DNA from: Alkalibacter rhizosphaerae
GTDB lineage: Bacteria; Bacillota; Clostridia; Eubacteriales; Alkalibacteraceae
Direction: 5' to 3'
Length of the DNA stretch: 64,000 nucleotides
Assembly (NCBI RefSeq): GCF_017352215.1
Contig: NZ_CP071444.1
Span: forward strand, 248,001 to 312,000
The notes beneath the pieces are model-generated. The model was not told the origin of the DNA, ran no database searches, and saw only the letters and a list, made by a program, of their open reading frames with translations. Made by a program: the position numbers and the translations under genes. Below are positions 25,267 to 34,418 of the stretch, one piece after another (position 1 is the stretch's first letter; every line of letters begins with the position of its first letter).

Positions 25267-26292
25267 CTAGTTCCAGCCATAATAGTAAAGCGAGTTGATC
25301 TCTTCCATTTCATGTTTGTTGCTGCGGGTCATGATCTCCGTCACCACGTCCTTCGGGTCGGCATCTTCGAACAAGATCTTGAACAATCCATTGGTGATGG
25401 GCATTTCCACACCGTGTTTTTCGGAGAGTTCCCTGGCGACCTTCGTGGCCCGGACACCTTCCACGACCATGCCGATGGAATCCAATACTTGATCCAGCCG
25501 TTGTCCTTCCCCCAACAAAATACCCGCCCTGCGGTTTCTGCTGTGCATGCTGGTACAGGTCACGATCAAGTCTCCGATCCCGGCCAAGCCGGCAAAGGTT
25601 TCCGTTTTTGCGCCCAATATTTTACCCAGTCTGCTGATCTCGGCGATCCCCCGAGTCATCAGAGCGGCCTTGCTGTTGTCTCCATAACCCAAGCCATCAC
25701 TGATCCCAGCACCCAAGGCGATGATATTTTTCAACGCGCCGCCCAACTCCACACCGATCATGTCGGGATTGGTGTAGACGCGAAAAGCGGGGCTGGTGAA
25801 AAGGTCCTGGAGACACTCGCAGGATTCCCGTTCTTCCCCGGATATGACGACCGTCGTGGGCAATCCTTTGGCCACTTCTTCCGCATGGCTTGGTCCCGTC
25901 AAAACAAATACGTTGTTGTACGGCAATTCATCGTTGATGACCTGGCTCAATCGAAGGTGGGTACCCTCTTCCAGACCCTTGGCCACATTGACGACATATT
26001 GGTCTGCATGAACAAAATCCTTGATCTGAACGCAAATATTGCGAATGCTGTGACTGGGCACTGCCAAAATGATCACTTCACTGTCTCTGACAGCCTCATC
26101 CAACTGACTCGTAGGAAGGATGCCGGAGGGCAACTCCACACCCGGCAAATATTTGGTGTTTTCTCTATCTTCTTTCAGCTGCTGTACCAGCTCTTCCCGA
26201 CGATGCCACAGTGCCACCTGGGTTCCCTGTCCTGCCATCAAAATAGCCAAGGCGGTTCCCCAACTGCCTGCTCCCAAAACACATACCTTCAT
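25267..26292 (-). CDS. gpsA: NAD(P)+-dependent glycerol-3-phosphate dehydrogenase
   Basis: Makes glycerol-3-phosphate from dihydroxyacetone phosphate for phospholipids. A 341-residue protein with Rossmann motif VLGAGSWGTALAIL at the N-terminus, then GPSHAEEVAKGLPT, the catalytic segment GGALKNIIALGAG with its lysine, and the C-terminal NRRAG motif. It lies downstream of der, 10 bases away, the usual der-gpsA order. Confidence 0.97.
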   Translation of the reverse strand: MKVCVLGAGSWGTALAILMAGQGTQVALWHRREELVQQLKEDRENTKYLPGVELPSGILPTSQLDEAVRDSEVIILAVPSHSIRNICVQIKDFVHADQYVVNVAKGLEEGTHLRLSQVINDELPYNNVFVLTGPSHAEEVAKGLPTTVVISGEERESCECLQDLFTSPAFRVYTNPDMIGVELGGALKNIIALGAGISDGLGYGDNSKAALMTRGIAEISRLGKILGAKTETFAGLAGIGDLIVTCTSMHSRNRRAGILLGEGQRLDQVLDSIGMVVEGVRATKVARELSEKHGVEMPITNGLFKILFEDADPKDVVTEIMTRSNKHEMEEINSLYYYGWN

Positions 26293-26302
26293 TTGGATCC
26301 TC

Positions 26303-27628
26303 CTATGCCTTCTCTTTTCTTTCCCGAATGATCAGGTGAATGGGGGTTCCAATGAACCCAAATGCCTGACGGATCTGGTTTTCCAAAAATCGTTCATAAG
26401 AAAAGTGCAACAGCCGTTTGTCGTTGACAAAGATAATAAACGTTGGGGGCTTGATAGCTCCCTGGGTCGCATAGTAGATTTTTAAACGGCGTCCCTTGTC
26501 CGAGGGTGGTTGATTCATCAAGACCGCCTCTCCGATCACTTCGTTGAGGGTCCCGGTAGTGATCCGCTTGGCATATTCGTTGGACACCAAAAGAATGGTC
26601 TCCATGACTTTATTGAGCCGCTGTCCCGTTTTTGCAGAAATGAATATGATGGGCGCATAGGCCATGAACGACAGGGTGGAGCGTACATCGCTTTCAAACT
26701 TCTTTTGACTCCCCTGATTTTTCGCTTCGTAAGCATCCCACTTGTTTACCACAATAACACTGGCCTTGCCCCGGTTGTGGGCGATCCCGGCGATCTTTGC
26801 GTCTTGTTCGCTGATGCCGTCATTGGCATCGATCAGAATCAGACAAACATCGGATCGATCCACTGCCGCCACACTTCGCACGATGCTGTAGCGTTCAATG
26901 TCGTCGTAGACTTTGCTTTTTCTTCGAAGTCCCGCTGTATCCGTCAGTACATATTCTTCCCCGTAATATTGGAAAGGGGTGTCTATTGCATCTCTGGTAG
27001 TACCCGGCACATCGCTGACGATCACCCGTTCTTCTCCAATCAAGCGATTGACCAGGGTAGATTTCCCTGCGTTGGGTTTTCCCAAAACAGCAATTTTCAG
27101 TCTGGTGTCTTCATCGCCGTCCCCTGCTGTTCTCGGGAAGTTTTCCACCACCCGGTCCAGCATGTCTCCCAAACCCAGGGCTTGTTCTGCAGAAATGGGC
27201 ATGGGATCGCCCAGTCCCAAATTATAAAACTCATACAAGTTGTTTTCGATCTCCTTGTTTTCTACCTTGTTGACCACCAAAACAATGGGCCGCATGGATT
27301 TGCGGATCATATTGGCTACGTCCAGGTCCGCTGCTGTCATGCCTTCCCTGCCATCGACGATGAAGACGATGACATCTGCCGTATCGATGGCAAGCTGTGC
27401 TTGTCTTCGCATTTGGGCCAAAATAATATCGTTGGAGTGGGGTTCAATCCCACCAGTGTCGATCAAAGTGAACGGTTTCCCGATCCACTCGCAATCGGCG
27501 TAGATACGATCTCTTGTCACTCCAGGAGTATCCTCCACGATGGAAATTCGAGAACCTGCTATTTTATTGAATAAAGTGGATTTCCCCACATTGGGTCTTC
27601 CCACTACTGCTACGATTGGCTTTACCAT
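26303..27628 (-). CDS. der: Ribosome biogenesis GTPase Der (EngA)
   Basis: Essential 50S-assembly GTPase with two tandem G domains. In 441 residues: [12 protein letters not shown] and [11 protein letters not shown] in the first domain, [22 protein letters not shown] and NKWDAYE in the second, followed by the KH-like domain ([19 protein letters not shown]). Nine bases after the DUF512 gene ends. Confidence 0.98.
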
Positions 27629-27637
27629 TTGTTCCTC

Positions 27638-28951
27638 CTAATTTTTCAAATACTTCAAATTTGCGACAAATGCATCCCCGTCCAGAGAAACCGGTATCAC
27701 TTGAGCATCCAAGGCCTTCATTGCCTCTTCCAGGGTCATGTCATCCAGAAAAAGAGGTTCATCGTGTTTCAACATGTTCTCGGGTATGAGTATGGTTTGA
27801 TGGTGTCCATCCTCTTTCAATTGTTCCACCAGGTCTCTGCCGGTCAGCAATCCCGTTACGGTGATCTTCTCTCCAAAGAATCGATTTTCGATGCAATGGA
27901 CCTGAACGTCGGCTGAGGGTATTCGCTGTTTGAAGCGATCCACCAGATCTTGTATGGAGTTCTTTGCCAATTTACCGGTGGCAACGGATACGGCCCGTCC
28001 TTTTTCCGTTCCATCCAACCTTTCCAATGCCGCTTCGGCCTGTTCCATAAACAAACGAAGCATTCCCACTCCATTTTCAAGTTGTCGAAATCCTTCATAA
28101 TGGTCTGCTGGAGGCAAGTCTCTGTTGGCCGTCAAATAAAATTCGTCACTGGCAAACACAAAACGGGTTTGATGTTTTTGAAGCATCAGCTCCTGCATCT
28201 TTTGGATGCGACGGATGGTTTCTTCCGCTTCTTCTTGTGTAAACAACCGCATGGCCGCCAAATTTTGACGGAATTTGGTGATCCCTACAGGTACGACGGA
28301 TACAGTTTCCATATATGGATAACGCTCTGCCAGATCCTCCAGGGACCGGCTCAGTTTCACCTTATCGTTCAAATCGGGACACAAAACGATCTGGCTGTTC
28401 ATCAACATGCCGTGATCGGCAAAACGGTCGATGTATTCCATGATCTTCCCGGCATTTTTGTTGTTCAGCAGCTCCCGACGCAACTGTGGGTCCGTGGAAT
28501 GAACGGAAATATTGATGGGTTGGATCCGATAGTCGATGATCCGCTGGATCTCTTCCTCTTTCAGGTTGGTCAGCGTTACATAATTTCCATGCATAAAAGA
28601 CAGCCTGGTATCATCGTCTTTGAAATACAGGCTGGGTCGCATTCCTTTTGGCAATTGATCGATAAAGCAAAAAACGCACTTGTTGAAACAACTTTTTGGT
28701 TCGTCCAAAAGACCTTCCTCAAATTCCAGGCCCAAGGATTCGTCCAGCTCCTTTTCGATCTCCAGTTCCCAAATTTCTCCGGAGGGTTTTTGGATCTCCA
28801 AAAGAAGCTCCTCATCGTTTACCAGATAATAATAATCAAAGATATCTTTTGGAACCTTGCCGTTGATCGTCAGCAACTGATCTCCAGCTTCCACTTCCAA
28901 CTCTTCTGCTATGCTTTCGGCCTCGATGGCCGTGATGCGTATCTCTTTCAT
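27638..28951 (-). CDS. DUF512 / radical-SAM family protein
   Basis: A 437-residue protein of the family adjacent to der in Clostridia: an N-terminal PDZ-like segment (EAGDQLLTINGKVPKDIFDY), then a radical-SAM signature CFNKCVFC, and the C-terminal DUF512 domain (about 210-430). Radical-SAM chemistry is implied by the three cysteines; the substrate is unknown. The ATG at 28951 (MKEIRITAIEAES) has GGGAGA upstream and fits better than the longer frame from 28993. Confidence 0.85.
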   Translation of the reverse strand: MKEIRITAIEAESIAEELEVEAGDQLLTINGKVPKDIFDYYYLVNDEELLLEIQKPSGEIWELEIEKELDESLGLEFEEGLLDEPKSCFNKCVFCFIDQLPKGMRPSLYFKDDDTRLSFMHGNYVTLTNLKEEEIQRIIDYRIQPINISVHSTDPQLRRELLNNKNAGKIMEYIDRFADHGMLMNSQIVLCPDLNDKVKLSRSLEDLAERYPYMETVSVVPVGITKFRQNLAAMRLFTQEEAEETIRRIQKMQELMLQKHQTRFVFASDEFYLTANRDLPPADHYEGFRQLENGVGMLRLFMEQAEAALERLDGTEKGRAVSVATGKLAKNSIQDLVDRFKQRIPSADVQVHCIENRFFGEKITVTGLLTGRDLVEQLKEDGHHQTILIPENMLKHDEPLFLDDMTLEEAMKALDAQVIPVSLDGDAFVANLKYLKN

Positions 28952-29047
28952 TGGTCTCCCACGTTCCTTCGAATTCTTAGAGTATCTTATCATTTCACCG
29001 GGACGGGGTCAAGTTATATGTTTTGCTAAAAATTCTTCGCTTTTTCT

Positions 29048-30808
29048 TCAATACCTTACGATTTCAATGGTTACAGTAAATGTAGATCCTTTTCCCGGCT
29101 CGCTGTCCACGGTAATGGTGGCACCCTGGGACTGGACGATATGCTTGACGATGGCCAATCCCAAGCCGGTACCGCCTTCTTTTCTGCCCCGACCCTTCTC
29201 CACCCGGTAGAAACGTTCAAAGATCCGCTCTTTTGCTTCTTCGGGTATTCCCATTCCCTGATCCGCAATAATCAGTTTCAGATATTTTTCCTCTCTTTTT
29301 AAGGTTACCCAGACCTTGCTTGCAGGTGGGCTGTATTTGACAGCGTTGTCCAACAAATTCAAACACATTTGCCGGAAGTATTCTTCTTTAAATGGTATTT
29401 CTGGAAGATCAGACTGGATCTGGGACTCGATCCGAATATCTTTTTCCCGGGCCAGTTTCGAAGCCATTTGGATCATCTCCCGTAAAACCACACCGGGGTG
29501 GATCCGATCTTCCACACCTTCCCTGCCTGACTCCTCATTTTCCAGAAAGGACAGTGTCAGAATGTCTTCCACCAGTTCAATGAGCCGTTGGGTCTCCATC
29601 TCGATAATGTCATAAAAATGATTCCTTGTTGCCTCATCATCGACTCCCTCCCGCAAGGTTTCCACAAACCCCTTGATGCTGGTTATTGGGGTCTTCAACT
29701 CGTGGGACACATTGGCTACAAAATCTTTTCGGATGTTTTCCAACCGGCGAATTTGCGTGATGTCCTGCAATACCAGAATGTATCCATTCACTTGGTCATT
29801 GTCGTTGATCTTGCCGTAAGCGACACGTACCGTCTTATCGCCGATCTTCACTTCCTTGTAATAAACACTCTCATCACCATCTTTTGCGTAAACGTCATCC
29901 ATCTCCCGAAACAAAGAATCCTTAGGCAGGATCTCCCTCAAGTTTTTACCGACCCAGTGTCTGTTTGGATCTACGCCCAGCAATTGAAGAGCACTGTTGT
30001 TGATGATCTTGATATGATAGGTGGGGTCCACTGCGATGATCCCGTCTAAAATACTTTTCAAGATCACTTCCAGCTCCACATTTCGGTTGGATAGCATCTG
30101 GAAGGTCTCTTCCAATCGATCTGCCATGTCATTGAGGGAGGTGGCCAGATCTCCGATCTCATCATTGGCGTACCAGCTCATCCGTTCTTCATAATCTCCC
30201 CCGGCGATCTTCTTTGCAAAAAAGCTGATATCCTTCACGGGACGGAGCATATATCCGATCAAATATCGGGAAAACAAGGCTGCAGCTGCAAAGGCAAAAA
30301 ACAGATACACAGCCAGTTCTCGAAGACTCATGGTCAAAATATCCCTTGTCAGACTGAGTTTCATGGATACCCGCAAGATCCCTGTGGATCCGTCGTCCAG
30401 TTCCATGGCCACTGCCTTGTACATCATGTCTGCACCGATGGATTCACTGTATCGGACCGACCGGGTCGGGTTTCCCGACAGTGCATCCAGGATCTCCGGT
30501 CGATCGGCGTGATTTTGCATGGTCTCCGCATCCCGGTCCGTATCAAAAACCACCCTGCCTTCTTCATCGATCAGGGTGATCCGGTAATCGCTGCTTTCCA
30601 TGGTGTGGCGGATCATCAAGTTCTCTGAAGGATCGTAAAAATCCTCCGAATCGAGGATGGATCCCTCGATGGCCGTCAGGGCCCGATTCAAACCGTCTTC
30701 AACAAAATCGTAATACAGGCCTTTCGTATTATGGTAGGTAAAAATCCCCATAACCAACAAAGTGGCCGTGAGGATCAGCAAAACGGAAGGAAATATTTTT
30801 TTGATCAT
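29048..30808 (-). CDS. phoR: Sensor histidine kinase PhoR
   Basis: Membrane kinase of 586 residues. Span 1 about 5-24, extracytoplasmic sensor about 25-165, span 2 about 166-186, HAMP about 187-240, PAS about 244-350, HisKA with SHELKTP (H369), then the ATPase domain with NLLDNAVKYS, DQGMGIP and GGTGLGLAI. Order TM-sensor-TM-HAMP-PAS-HisKA-HATPase is that of PhoR/WalK. The PhoR call rests on the PhoP boxes in front of its partner gene, not on the sensor sequence. It follows the regulator by eight bases. Confidence 0.85.
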   Translation of the reverse strand: MIKKIFPSVLLILTATLLVMGIFTYHNTKGLYYDFVEDGLNRALTAIEGSILDSEDFYDPSENLMIRHTMESSDYRITLIDEEGRVVFDTDRDAETMQNHADRPEILDALSGNPTRSVRYSESIGADMMYKAVAMELDDGSTGILRVSMKLSLTRDILTMSLRELAVYLFFAFAAAALFSRYLIGYMLRPVKDISFFAKKIAGGDYEERMSWYANDEIGDLATSLNDMADRLEETFQMLSNRNVELEVILKSILDGIIAVDPTYHIKIINNSALQLLGVDPNRHWVGKNLREILPKDSLFREMDDVYAKDGDESVYYKEVKIGDKTVRVAYGKINDNDQVNGYILVLQDITQIRRLENIRKDFVANVSHELKTPITSIKGFVETLREGVDDEATRNHFYDIIEMETQRLIELVEDILTLSFLENEESGREGVEDRIHPGVVLREMIQMASKLAREKDIRIESQIQSDLPEIPFKEEYFRQMCLNLLDNAVKYSPPASKVWVTLKREEKYLKLIIADQGMGIPEEAKERIFERFYRVEKGRGRKEGGTGLGLAIVKHIVQSQGATITVDSEPGKGSTFTVTIEIVRY

Positions 30809-30816
30809 GTTGCCCC

Positions 30817-31500
30817 CTATTCCTGAAAACGGTAGCCGACGCCGCGGACCGTTTCAATGAATTTTTCTTCATTTTCCCCATCGCCCAGCTTTTGCCGCAA
30901 ATGACGAATGTGAACATCCACCGTTCGAGTCTCTCCTATATAGTCGTATCCCCAAATATGATCCAGGAGGTCGTTTCGACTGACCACTTTTCCCCTGTTT
31001 TTCACTAAAAAAGCCAGCAGTTCATATTCTTTCAAGGTCAGATTCAATAATTTTCCATGATGAAACACTTTGAATGCCTCCGTATGCAATTCCAAATTCC
31101 CGATCCGCAGGATGGGATCTTCCGTCTTGTCGGTCCGGCGCAGGATCGCCTTCACTCTGGCAGAAAGTTCCTTGATGCTGAAAGGTTTCGTCAAATAATC
31201 ATCGGCTCCCACATCGAACCCCAACACCTTGTCAAATTCCGTATCCCTGGCAGTGAGCACCACCACCGGCAGCTCTTTCCATTGCGGATCACTACGCAAT
31301 TCTTTCAATATGGTCAAGCCGTCCTTGTTGGGCAGCATCAGATCCAGGATCAACAGGTCCGGATCCACAGAACGCACCAGATCCACTGCCTTGGCGCCGT
31401 CCTGTGTTCCAGCCACCTGGTATCCCTGTTTTTCCAGATTGAATTTGATCAGTTCGAATATGTTGGTTTCATCTTCTACGATGGCAATTTTCTTCGTCAC
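30817..31500 (-). CDS. phoP: OmpR-family response regulator PhoP (PhoB-like)
   Basis: A 227-residue DNA-binding regulator: receiver domain with phosphoacceptor D53 (LLILDLMLPNKDG) and C-terminal winged helix (LTLKEYELLAFLVKNRGKVV). The start is the GTG at 31500, preceded by GGGAGGTG at six bases; the longer frame from 31554 would begin inside the promoter. Two TTAACA direct repeats at 31543-31559 match PhoP boxes, so it probably regulates itself. Phosphate-transport genes are not in the window. Confidence 0.85.
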   Translation of the reverse strand: MTKKIAIVEDETNIFELIKFNLEKQGYQVAGTQDGAKAVDLVRSVDPDLLILDLMLPNKDGLTILKELRSDPQWKELPVVVLTARDTEFDKVLGFDVGADDYLTKPFSIKELSARVKAILRRTDKTEDPILRIGNLELHTEAFKVFHHGKLLNLTLKEYELLAFLVKNRGKVVSRNDLLDHIWGYDYIGETRTVDVHIRHLRQKLGDGENEEKFIETVRGVGYRFQE

Positions 31501-31527
31501 CTCTGCACCTCCCTGCACCTTCATTTC

Positions 31528-31559
31528 ATTATAACAAACAATTGTTAAATCCATGTTAA
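31528..31559 (-). promoter_or_regulatory. PhoP-box promoter of phoP-phoR
   Basis: TTAACA at 31554-31559 and again at 31543-31548, eleven bases apart, then TATAAT at 31528-31533. The -35 position carries ACATGG, a poor -35, which suits an activator-dependent promoter. The repeat spacing matches the Bacillus PhoP box (TTAACA-like repeats, one turn apart). Confidence 0.7.
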
Positions 31560-31568
31560 CTTTCCAGG

Positions 31569-31606
31569 AAAAAAGACAGCCCTGCTTGATATAGGGCTGT
31601 CTTTTT
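31569..31606. terminator. Bidirectional intrinsic terminator after rseC
   Basis: Perfect stem AGACAGCCCT/AGGGCTGTCT with a nine-base loop, flanked by A-runs and T-runs on both sides. It ends the aspS-csoR-rseC operon and shields the phoP promoter. Confidence 0.85.
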
Positions 31607-32040
31607 CAATCGCATTTGTCAAGGATCGCTGTGATATGGGGTTCGTACCCTTTTGTAAAAACGCCTTTCTTTTCCAAGGCCCGGATGATCATGTAACTTA
31701 GTGCGGTCAATCCCAGTCCTGCGAAAAATGCCGGCATGGGGCTCTCGCCGGCTCCAAGGATCGGATTGAGCATGTAAAATCCGACAACGGCTCCTATGAA
31801 AAACATCACCAGCGGAATGCCATAAGCGATCATGGCTGCTTTCATGACGTTGGTAAACTGCATTTCCACTTCCACCAGTTCGCCTTCTTTTGCTCCGATG
31901 GCGTTGACAGCAAAGGCATTCATGGTCATTTTATCCCGTCCTACATGGCAGGCTCCACAATCGCCGCAAGCTGCGTGGCGCTGGATGGAAACTTGTGCCT
32001 TATTTCCATTTTGATTTCGGACGATTCCTACTTCCTTCAT
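31606..32040 (-). CDS. SoxR-reducing system RseC/MucC family protein
   Basis: A 144-residue membrane protein with an N-terminal cysteine cluster (CGDCGACHVG) and two spans (AAMIAYGIPLVMFFIGAVVG and AFFAGLGLTALSYMII). RseC-family proteins are linked to Rnf-type electron transfer or envelope stress; the partner here is unknown. The last gene of an operon starting with aspS, behind a CsoR-type regulator, which may indicate redox or metal control. Confidence 0.85.
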   Translation of the reverse strand: MKEVGIVRNQNGNKAQVSIQRHAACGDCGACHVGRDKMTMNAFAVNAIGAKEGELVEVEMQFTNVMKAAMIAYGIPLVMFFIGAVVGFYMLNPILGAGESPMPAFFAGLGLTALSYMIIRALEKKGVFTKGYEPHITAILDKCD

Positions 32041-32055
32041 TTTTTTCTCCTGTTC

Positions 32056-32316
32056 TCACTTTAAGAATTTCTTCATCAATCCCAACAGGTCATCCAGATC
32101 CATGGTTTCATTGTTTGTGATGATGCCGGTCAAACACTCCTTGGCATGGGTATCCAACACAATGGCAGATGTAGAATCCAGTGCAGATTTGACAGCACTC
32201 AGTTGGGTGAGGACCGCCTTGCAATCCTCATCGCTTTCGATCATTTTTCGAATACCTCGGATTTGTCCCTCAATTCGGTTCAACCGAACCAAAATATTCT
32301 TCTTTTGGTCCTCCAT
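32056..32316 (-). CDS. CsoR-type metal-sensing transcriptional repressor
   Basis: An 86-residue all-helical regulator of the DUF156 family, starting MEDQKKNILVRLNRIEGQIRG. The metal ligands are C32, H57 and C61, the C-H-C pattern with the same spacing as copper-binding CsoR; the CstR persulfide sensors lack the His and FrmR/RcnR differ. No copper ATPase or chaperone is in the window, so its target may be its own operon or a distant one. It is cotranscribed with aspS and rseC. Confidence 0.85.
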   Translation of the reverse strand: MEDQKKNILVRLNRIEGQIRGIRKMIESDEDCKAVLTQLSAVKSALDSTSAIVLDTHAKECLTGIITNNETMDLDDLLGLMKKFLK

Positions 32317-32329
32317 CTTCCATCTCCCC

Positions 32330-34102
32330 TTAGATCTTTTTCAAAATCAAACCCAACTCTTCCAGTCGGGCCATCTCGGCTTCATCCGGTGCATTGGTCA
32401 TGGGACAACTGTGATTTTGGGTCTTCGGGAAAGCAATGACGTCCCGAATGTTTTCCGTGTGGAGGATCTGCATGACCAAACGATCCAGTCCAAAGGCAAT
32501 GCCGCCGTGGGGTGGCGTGCCATATTGGAAGGCTTCCAACAGGAATCCAAAATTTTCGGAAGCTCGCTCTTCACTAAAACCAAGGGTCTCAAAGAGTTTT
32601 TGCTGCAGATCCTTGTTGTGGATCCGAATGCTTCCGCCACCGATCTCCGCACCGTTCAATACCATGTCATAGGCTCTGGCACGGACTTTCAAAGGATCCG
32701 TGTCCATAAGGTCGATGTCCTCCGGCTTCGGACTGGTGAAAGGATGGTGCTTTGCCACATACCGTTTTTCCTCTTCGTCGTATTCCAACAAGGGAAAATC
32801 GGTGATCCATGCGAACTCATACTTGCCGGAAAGATCCAACTCCATTTTTCGGGCGATCTCCAAACGAAGGGCACCAAGAGAGTCCCAGACCACATCCTGT
32901 TTGTCTGCCACGATGAGCACCAGGTCTCCCGGTTGTGCGTCTGTTTTTACCAGTATATCATTGATTTCTGTTTCTGTTAAAAACTTTTCGATAGGTGACT
33001 TTACTTCCTCTTCCGTGACACGGATCCAGGCAAGTCCCTTGGCACGGTAGATCTTTACGTATTCTACCAAGGCATCGATCTCCCGTCGGCTGAAGGCATC
33101 ACCACACCCTTTTGCGTTGATGGCCCGAACGTCCCCACCCTTGGCAATGGCATCGGCAAATACTTTAAATCCCGTGTCCTGCAAAGCATCCTTGATATCC
33201 ATCAGTTCCAAACCGAAACGAAGATCCGGCTTGTCACTGCCAAAACGGTTCATGGCATCCAGATAGGTCATTCGACGCATGGGCAGTTCCACATCCACAT
33301 CCAGCATTTCCTTGAACAAGGATGCGATCATTCCTTCATTGATGGCCATCACGTCATTTTCGTCCACAAAGGACAATTCGATATCCACTTGGGTGAACTC
33401 CGGCTGACGGTCTTGCCGAAGGTCCTCGTCCCGAAAACATTTGACGATCTGATAATATCTGTCAAATCCGGCCACCATCAAGATCTGCTTGAATAGCTGT
33501 GGAGATTGGGGCAATGCAAAGAAGTTGCCTTTTTGTACCCGGCTGGGCACCAGGAAGCTTCGCGCTCCTTCCGGTGTGGGTTTGGTCAAAAACGGTGTTT
33601 CCACTTCCATGAATCCTTCATCATCCAAATAGTTTCGAATGAACTTGGATACCTGATGACGCACTTTCATGTTCTGGTGCATGCGGCTCTTACGAAGATC
33701 CAGATATCTGTATTTCAATCGAACGCTTTCCTTGGACGTGTCATTGTCGTCGATGTATATGGGTGGGGTCTGGGCCTGATCCAATACTTCCACTTTGTTG
33801 CACAAGACTTCCAGCGTTCCTGTAGTGATATTATCGTTGACGTTGTCCGGATCCCGTTCTACTACCACGCCTTCCACTTGGACCACATATTCGCTTCGCA
33901 AACGGTCTGCCACCAAAAATGCATTTTTATCCGTTTCGCTGTTGAATACCAGCTGGACGATCCCCGTTCGGTCCCGAAGGTCGATAAATACAACGCCTCC
34001 CAAGTCCCGTCGATTTTGTACCCATCCGCTAAGCTTTACGGTGTCGCCCACCTGCTCCTCGGTAATTTTTCCACACATGATCGTTCTGTAATAAGTTTTC
34101 AT
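32330..34102 (-). CDS. aspS: Aspartyl-tRNA synthetase
   Basis: Class II synthetase of 590 residues. Anticodon-binding OB fold at the N-terminus (VKLSGWVQNRRDLGGVVFID), motif 1 and 2 region (YLDLRKSRMHQNMKVRHQV; FRDEDLRQDRQPEFTQVDIE), GAD insertion, and motif 3 GIAFGLDRLVMQIL. It is read from a T-box leader (34130-34357) and is followed by csoR and rseC. The specifier AAC suggests a non-discriminating enzyme that also charges tRNA-Asn with Asp for amidation; no gatCAB is in the window. Confidence 0.97.
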   Translation of the reverse strand: MKTYYRTIMCGKITEEQVGDTVKLSGWVQNRRDLGGVVFIDLRDRTGIVQLVFNSETDKNAFLVADRLRSEYVVQVEGVVVERDPDNVNDNITTGTLEVLCNKVEVLDQAQTPPIYIDDNDTSKESVRLKYRYLDLRKSRMHQNMKVRHQVSKFIRNYLDDEGFMEVETPFLTKPTPEGARSFLVPSRVQKGNFFALPQSPQLFKQILMVAGFDRYYQIVKCFRDEDLRQDRQPEFTQVDIELSFVDENDVMAINEGMIASLFKEMLDVDVELPMRRMTYLDAMNRFGSDKPDLRFGLELMDIKDALQDTGFKVFADAIAKGGDVRAINAKGCGDAFSRREIDALVEYVKIYRAKGLAWIRVTEEEVKSPIEKFLTETEINDILVKTDAQPGDLVLIVADKQDVVWDSLGALRLEIARKMELDLSGKYEFAWITDFPLLEYDEEEKRYVAKHHPFTSPKPEDIDLMDTDPLKVRARAYDMVLNGAEIGGGSIRIHNKDLQQKLFETLGFSEERASENFGFLLEAFQYGTPPHGGIAFGLDRLVMQILHTENIRDVIAFPKTQNHSCPMTNAPDEAEMARLEELGLILKKI

Positions 34103-34129
34103 TGTATCCTCCTCGTTTGCTCTTATAAC

Positions 34130-34357
34130 GGACCAAAGGCTCGCCCCTGACGATGATCGTCAGGGACGAGCCTTCAGCCCGTGGTGCCACCCTGTTTGGT
34201 CAAAATGCGACCCACTTATTTCATAACGCGCTACTGCGCACAAGCTCCAAAGCGTTCTTCCAATGAATGTTTCGTAAAGATGCTTCCAGTCGCGGCATCT
34301 TCTCCCTGGTCGTCTTAGACATTGTACTCCCTTTTTCATAGCCCTTGTATACAATTG
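34130..34357 (-). ncRNA. T-box leader of aspS, specifier loop GAAC (Asn/Glu overlap)
   Basis: A T-box riboswitch: the T-box AGGGTGGCACCACGGG-type motif at 34178-34194 (minus strand) with TGGC complementary to an acceptor GCCA. A perfect long antiterminator/terminator stem (34136-34174) follows. The AAGATGC/GCATCTT apical stem with loop CGCGACTGGAA is stem I. The lower part pairs AAAG/CTTT and CAATG/CATTG around a loop with AGTA on one side and GAAGAACG on the other. The codon adjacent to the stem is AAC (34254-34256) and GAA overlaps it. The U-run after the terminator is weak. A 64-residue open frame across the leader is not a gene. Confidence 0.85.
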
Positions 34358-34363
34358 TTTATT

Positions 34364-34392
34364 ATTATAATTATATATCCCGAAAGTGTCAA
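34364..34392 (-). promoter_or_regulatory. Sigma-A promoter of the aspS T-box operon
   Basis: Consensus TTGACA (34387-34392), 17-base spacer, TATAAT (34364-34369) on the minus strand. Start site about 34357. Confidence 0.9.
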
Positions 34393-34418
34393 CCGAAAGT
34401 CGTTCTAAATTGTTCCAT

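Noticed and set aside
34160-34354. A 64-codon frame inside the aspS leader
   Set aside because: It spans the T-box stem I and T-box motif; the RNA structure explains the conservation.
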